Source of the DNA: BOG-1112 sp964635325
Lineage (GTDB): Bacteria > Bdellovibrionota_B > Oligoflexia > Oligoflexales > Bog-1112
NCBI GenBank assembly: GCA_964635325.1
Contig: CAZWOL010000056.1
Span: 1-18,046 of the forward strand
Direction of reading: 5' to 3'
Length of the DNA: 18,046 bases
The notes under the pieces were generated by a model. It was not told where the DNA came from and ran no database searches. It saw only the letters and a program-made list of their open reading frames with translations. Positions 14,905 through 18,046 of the stretch are shown here, in pieces (position 1 is the first letter of the stretch; every line of letters starts with the position of its first letter). A program made the position numbers and the translations under genes.

Positions 14905-17381
14905 GCGCCCGCAAGGAAGCCTAGCAGCATCACCACAGCAGGCAGCGTAAACGTTTGGGATGTGTGCATGGTCAGCGCGGGCTGCGCAGGAACAAAAGGT
15001 ATGAGATATGCATACGAAGCTGACCGCAAGGCTTCGCTGATCTCCGCATGCGTGAGGCGTTGGTTTTGCATAAGCGAGATCAGCAAACCACAGAGTTTCG
15101 CTTGATCGTTGTCGAGCTTTTTTAGAAAATCTGCAAAACGCGAATCTCGACAACGACTTCCACGTATGTACCAATACATGGCCTCCTGATCGTCTTGACG
15201 AAGACCTAAACCGCGCTCGTAATTGTAAGCAAGGTTCGTGCGAGTCCTATCATCTCCCCCTCTCTGCACTGCGATTTGCAACAGTCGGCTCGCCTCGCGA
15301 TTATCGATAGCGACGCCTCTTCCATTTAGATACATGACTGCAAGATTGTTTATGGCTACCGGATGCCCCTGTTCCACTGCAAGACGATAGTTGCGTAAAG
15401 CTTCAGGATAGTTTGTCGATGTCCCCGACCCATTTTCGAGCATCCATGCATAGCGCAACTGTCCTTCAGCATGACCCATCTCCGCTGCCATTCGATAGAA
15501 ACGGAAGGCTTGCACCTTATCTTCGGAGACCTCACCGTTGCCATATTCCACCGTAATACCCATACGCACGAGATACCCTGGAAGAAACCTACGAGCTATG
15601 ATTATTCTCTGTCGAATGCTCTCACGCCCTTCCGCAGCACCAACGAAAGTCTGAGCATACGCTTGTTCCAAATCTTGCCGCAGTGTTGCTGGACAAGTAG
15701 AAACACCGTTCACTTCTCTAATAGCTGTTTGGAAGAATGTCTGAACTTGCTTCAACTCCTCTCGTTCGAAAGCACTATAGATCTCGGCATAAAGAGAGCC
15801 ATCCGACCCTCTGAACAAGGCTTGGCGCACTTGGTCTTCCGTGAGACGTCCACTATCAACGAGACGCGAGAGGATCCTTGTGAGAGGCAAAGTCCCTACT
15901 TTTCTTCTGCGTTGCTGTAAAAAACTTTGCACCGTAAAATTAGGATCAGGATCTGGCTCTCCATTGTCCCCGCTCAGAATCAACCAGTAGATGGCCTCTT
16001 CATCATCCTCTCCCATTGCATACAAAGATGCTAGAATGCGTTGAGACGGTCGGTCTCCTTGTCTTGCAAGCTGTGTATAGTGTGCAAGCAATTCATCTAA
16101 CAAAGCCTTACGCTCTCGAGGATTTGTCGGAATGCCTAGATCATTTTCGTAAAGGAAAACTAATCTGAACCACGCAGCCTCAACGCCTCGGTGCGCAGCT
16201 TCACGATAGAGAGAAAATGCAGCTGTGTAGTCGTAGTCATCATTACGACTATTAAAATGAATACCTGCTTCCTCAAAATACAGGCTTCCTAAGATCTGCT
16301 CAAAAGCCTGTGGGTTTTGCATTTGACGGAGAGCATCCTGCATCTGCAACAGCGTAAGACCTCTAGCCCGAAGTCGCCTCCAAGTTTCTGCGGGACTAGC
16401 AAAATTCAGATTCAAAGTCGAGAGACCTGACAAACCCGCATCCCCTGCCTGTATAAACCAGTACAGGGCTTCTTCTGAGTTGCCTTGACCATTGTTATAG
16501 AAATTGCCTAAGGCTAGCATCGCTTGGGGATGTCCAGCATCGAAGGCTCGTCTGAGAAAAGCCAGAGCCTCATCCGTAGAAAATCCTATCGAGGACCAGC
16601 CATCTGCTTCTGCGATTTGAATCAATGCTAAAATGGCTTCTTCATTTTGTCGATCTGCAGCTTGTCGGTATAACTGCAGAGCTTCGTCACGCTGCTCTGG
16701 TCTTCTAAAAAGCAATGATGCTAAGCGAACTTGACCTTCGACACAATTATTCAGAATAGCATTACGATAGAGTTGCTCTGCATGTGCAAGATCTATCGAC
16801 ACACCCCAGCCCATTTCGTACATCAAACCCAGGTGAGCAGGTGCTTCAGAATTTCCAAAACGCATGGCTTGCCTAAAAAGCCCCTCTGCATGTCTGTACT
16901 CTGGAGTAGCCTCTTGCCCTCTTTGGTAGAGCAATCCGAGACGCACCAGAACCTCACCTATTCGTTGCTGGGCCGTTGTAGAATGTTGAGCATCGAAGTC
17001 GACAAATTGTATAGCAGCACTATACCAACGAAAAGCCTCTGCTAAATTAGCATTGACCCCAAACTCACCTCGTTCGTAGATCTGAGCTAAACGTGCTTGT
17101 GCCCGAAAGTCTCCACCCTCCGCAGCCTCTCGGTAAAGACGCAGAGCTTCTGCAGTATCGACCGCAAGTCCCCACCCGCTCTCGAATATCTGAGCGAGAC
17201 GACGACGGCCCGGAGCTGAGCCCTCGCGAGCAGCGTCTTCGAATTTGATCCTGGCTTGCGCATAGTCGGTGGGTTTTCCATGACGACCGTAAAATAGGTC
17301 TTTGCCTTCGGAATAGGGATCAGAGGCAGCAAACCCCATGGAACAGAGGCTTATGGAAAGGATCATCAGAGAAAAACGCAT
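14892..17381 (-). CDS. Exported Sel1-repeat (SLR) protein, 829 aa, with C-terminal hydrophobic tail
   Basis: Signal peptide MRFSLMILSISLCSMGFAAS, then many Sel1-like/TPR-related repeats of about 36 residues, for example AEALRLYREAAEGGDFRAQA, RLAQIYERG and ASLLFRRPEQRDEALQLYRQ. Such solenoids mediate protein contacts, often at the cell surface. Three repeat runs each end in (E/Q)EA-x-YW-x-I (near residues 303, 461 and 732), followed by a non-repeat helical block. The C-terminus is hydrophobic (LPAVVMLLGFLAGA) and ends KKT, like a membrane anchor. I start at the ATG 17381 because GGGAG lies six bases upstream. Starts at 17417 or 17396 would extend the signal peptide with charged residues. It follows the DUF4143 remnant by 43 bases; no partner gene is evident. 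Confidence 0.88.
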   Translation of the reverse strand: MRFSLMILSISLCSMGFAASDPYSEGKDLFYGRHGKPTDYAQARIKFEDAAREGSAPGRRRLAQIFESGWGLAVDTAEALRLYREAAEGGDFRAQARLAQIYERGEFGVNANLAEAFRWYSAAIQFVDFDAQHSTTAQQRIGEVLVRLGLLYQRGQEATPEYRHAEGLFRQAMRFGNSEAPAHLGLMYEMGWGVSIDLAHAEQLYRNAILNNCVEGQVRLASLLFRRPEQRDEALQLYRQAADRQNEEAILALIQIAEADGWSSIGFSTDEALAFLRRAFDAGHPQAMLALGNFYNNGQGNSEEALYWFIQAGDAGLSGLSTLNLNFASPAETWRRLRARGLTLLQMQDALRQMQNPQAFEQILGSLYFEEAGIHFNSRNDDYDYTAAFSLYREAAHRGVEAAWFRLVFLYENDLGIPTNPRERKALLDELLAHYTQLARQGDRPSQRILASLYAMGEDDEEAIYWLILSGDNGEPDPDPNFTVQSFLQQRRRKVGTLPLTRILSRLVDSGRLTEDQVRQALFRGSDGSLYAEIYSAFEREELKQVQTFFQTAIREVNGVSTCPATLRQDLEQAYAQTFVGAAEGRESIRQRIIIARRFLPGYLVRMGITVEYGNGEVSEDKVQAFRFYRMAAEMGHAEGQLRYAWMLENGSGTSTNYPEALRNYRLAVEQGHPVAINNLAVMYLNGRGVAIDNREASRLLQIAVQRGGDDRTRTNLAYNYERGLGLRQDDQEAMYWYIRGSRCRDSRFADFLKKLDNDQAKLCGLLISLMQNQRLTHAEISEALRSASYAYLIPFVPAQPALTMHTSQTFTLPAVVMLLGFLAGAKKT

Positions 17382-17387
17382 GATAGG

Positions 17388-17392
17388 CTCCC
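17388..17392 (-). promoter_or_regulatory. Shine-Dalgarno site fixing the Sel1 gene start
   Basis: GGGAG on the minus strand, six bases before the ATG at 17381. It selects this ATG over two upstream in-frame ATGs at 17396 and 17417, which lack a comparable site. Confidence 0.55.
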
Positions 17393-17424
17393 GCATAGGT
17401 TGCAAGAGCCTTAGCATTTGTTTT

Positions 17425-17961
17425 CTAATTTTTGTCTAAGAAATCGCATTGAAAAATTTCCTTGAGGGCCAACTGCCAAGGAAAAATTTCTATATCGTCA
17501 ATTATTTTGCGATGCGCCCCCGTGTATAGAACCAGCATACGAAGGGGCTTTCCATAAAACTGTGCAAAATTCTTCAGCCCCCGCAAATCGGATTTGCCAA
17601 CATTGGAAGAAGCTTTGACTTCGATGGCCCATACTTCTCCATCTTTCTCAACAATGAAATCAACCTCTGCGCCATGTTCGGTTCGGTATGAAGAAATACG
17701 GATATCACAATCGGAATTAAAAGAGCTCTGCAAAATTTGACTGTGAATAAGATTTTCAAACAGTTTTCCGATGCGATCAGGGGAAACGACGAAGTTTCTC
17801 AACAAACCGTTCAAAACCCCGTTATCGAAAAAAAAGAAACGAGGATGCTGGATAAGACGTTTACGATCGCTCTTGGCAAAAGCATCGCAGCGGTGGACTA
17901 TAAGCGTGTCTTCAAGAATATCGAAGAATCGAAGGCCTGCCTGCCTCTTGCCTCGGCCCAA
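17425..17961 (-). pseudogene. C-terminal remnant of a DUF4143-type ATPase
   Basis: From FDILEDTLIVHR onward the sequence matches the C-terminal half of the AAA-ATPase/DUF4143 family: RKRLIQHPRFFFFDNGVLNG, then GKLFENLI. Next comes the nuclease-like core YRTEHGAEVDFIVE…IEVKAS (Asp in EVDF, Glu-x-Lys in IEVKA), and SDLRGLKNFAQFYG. The N-terminal AAA domain with Walker motifs and most of the winged helix, normally about 200 residues, are absent. Upstream the frame reads unrelated residues (KKAYFYLGRGKRQAG) from an AT-rich tract and meets a stop. No ATG begins the frame; only a TTG at 17961 is available and no ribosome-binding site is seen. Most likely a 5'-truncated gene; a translated 178-aa fragment cannot be excluded. 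Confidence 0.7.
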
Positions 17962-18046
17962 GTAAAAGTAGGCTTTTTTTATTTTTATTTATAACTGAAG
18001 TTACGCAAAAGGTGAAGCTTTAGTTGCTCAATGCTTACATGCTTGA

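Noticed and set aside
15471..15920. 149-codon plus-strand open frame inside the Sel1 gene
   Set aside because: Antisense to strong repeat-protein coding sequence, with no promoter or ribosome-binding site.
17937..17992. GCCT/AGGC followed by a T-rich tract as an intrinsic terminator on the plus strand
   Set aside because: A four-pair stem with a long loop is too weak, and no plus-strand gene precedes it; the tract is better seen as AT-rich DNA at the truncation edge.
1..18046. CRISPR array, tRNA/rRNA, insertion sequence or intact toxin-antitoxin pair
   Set aside because: I looked for regularly spaced repeats, T-arm patterns, transposase motifs and terminal inverted repeats and found none; the only toxin-like locus is the deleted Fic gene.

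Overview
The window reads as ordinary chromosomal DNA of a Gram-negative bacterium. It carries two lipoprotein signal peptides with lipoboxes, two Sec-type signal peptides, a YbdG-like mechanosensitive channel, a FadI/FadJ-type beta-oxidation pair, a bacterial homogentisate dioxygenase/HPPD pair, a receiver-TPR protein and a Sel1-repeat protein. Base composition looks moderate to slightly AT-rich. The mix suits a delta-proteobacterial-like lineage (Bdellovibrionota/Oligoflexia or similar), but no rRNA or tRNA is present and the assignment is a weak inference.

Layout. (1) 33-1795, minus: three genes of unknown function in one direction. They encode a small exported Cys-containing protein, a 93-aa protein and a lipoprotein; the last two overlap by ATGA. 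(2) 1796-2404: about 600 bases without a gene, ending in a probable promoter and inverted repeats. (3) 2405-6022, plus: fadI and fadJ, a two-gene fatty-acid beta-oxidation operon. (4) 6232-7899, plus: a 72-aa basic protein of unknown function and a YbdG-family (MscS superfamily) channel. (5) 7929-8482, plus: remains of a Fic-family gene with a C-terminal MerR-type helix-turn-helix. The catalytic middle is missing, while the operator-like palindrome over its start and the DNA-binding end are retained. (6) 8523-10389, minus: a receiver-TPR protein followed by a Nudix hydrolase. (7) 10503-11141, plus: a HAD-family phosphatase. It is convergent, with overlapping stop codons, with a 495-aa lipoprotein (11138-12625, minus). 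(8) 12759-14895, plus: hmgA and hpd, two consecutive steps of tyrosine breakdown, translationally coupled, behind a promoter with a 19-bp palindromic operator candidate. (9) 14892-17381, minus: an 829-aa exported Sel1-repeat protein whose end again overlaps its convergent neighbour by 4 bases. (10) 17425-17961, minus: the C-terminal remnant of a DUF4143 ATPase.

The gene groups make sense metabolically. FadI/FadJ carry out the hydratase, dehydrogenase and thiolase steps of beta-oxidation. HPPD converts 4-hydroxyphenylpyruvate to homogentisate, which HmgA opens to maleylacetoacetate; the last two enzymes (isomerase and fumarylacetoacetase) are not here. No CRISPR array, insertion sequence, prophage or intact defence system is visible. 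The points most worth a second look are the internally deleted Fic gene, whose C-terminal DNA-binding half could still be translated from a TAATG junction beside an intact palindrome; the palindrome at the hmgA promoter; and the three-block layout of the Sel1 protein.
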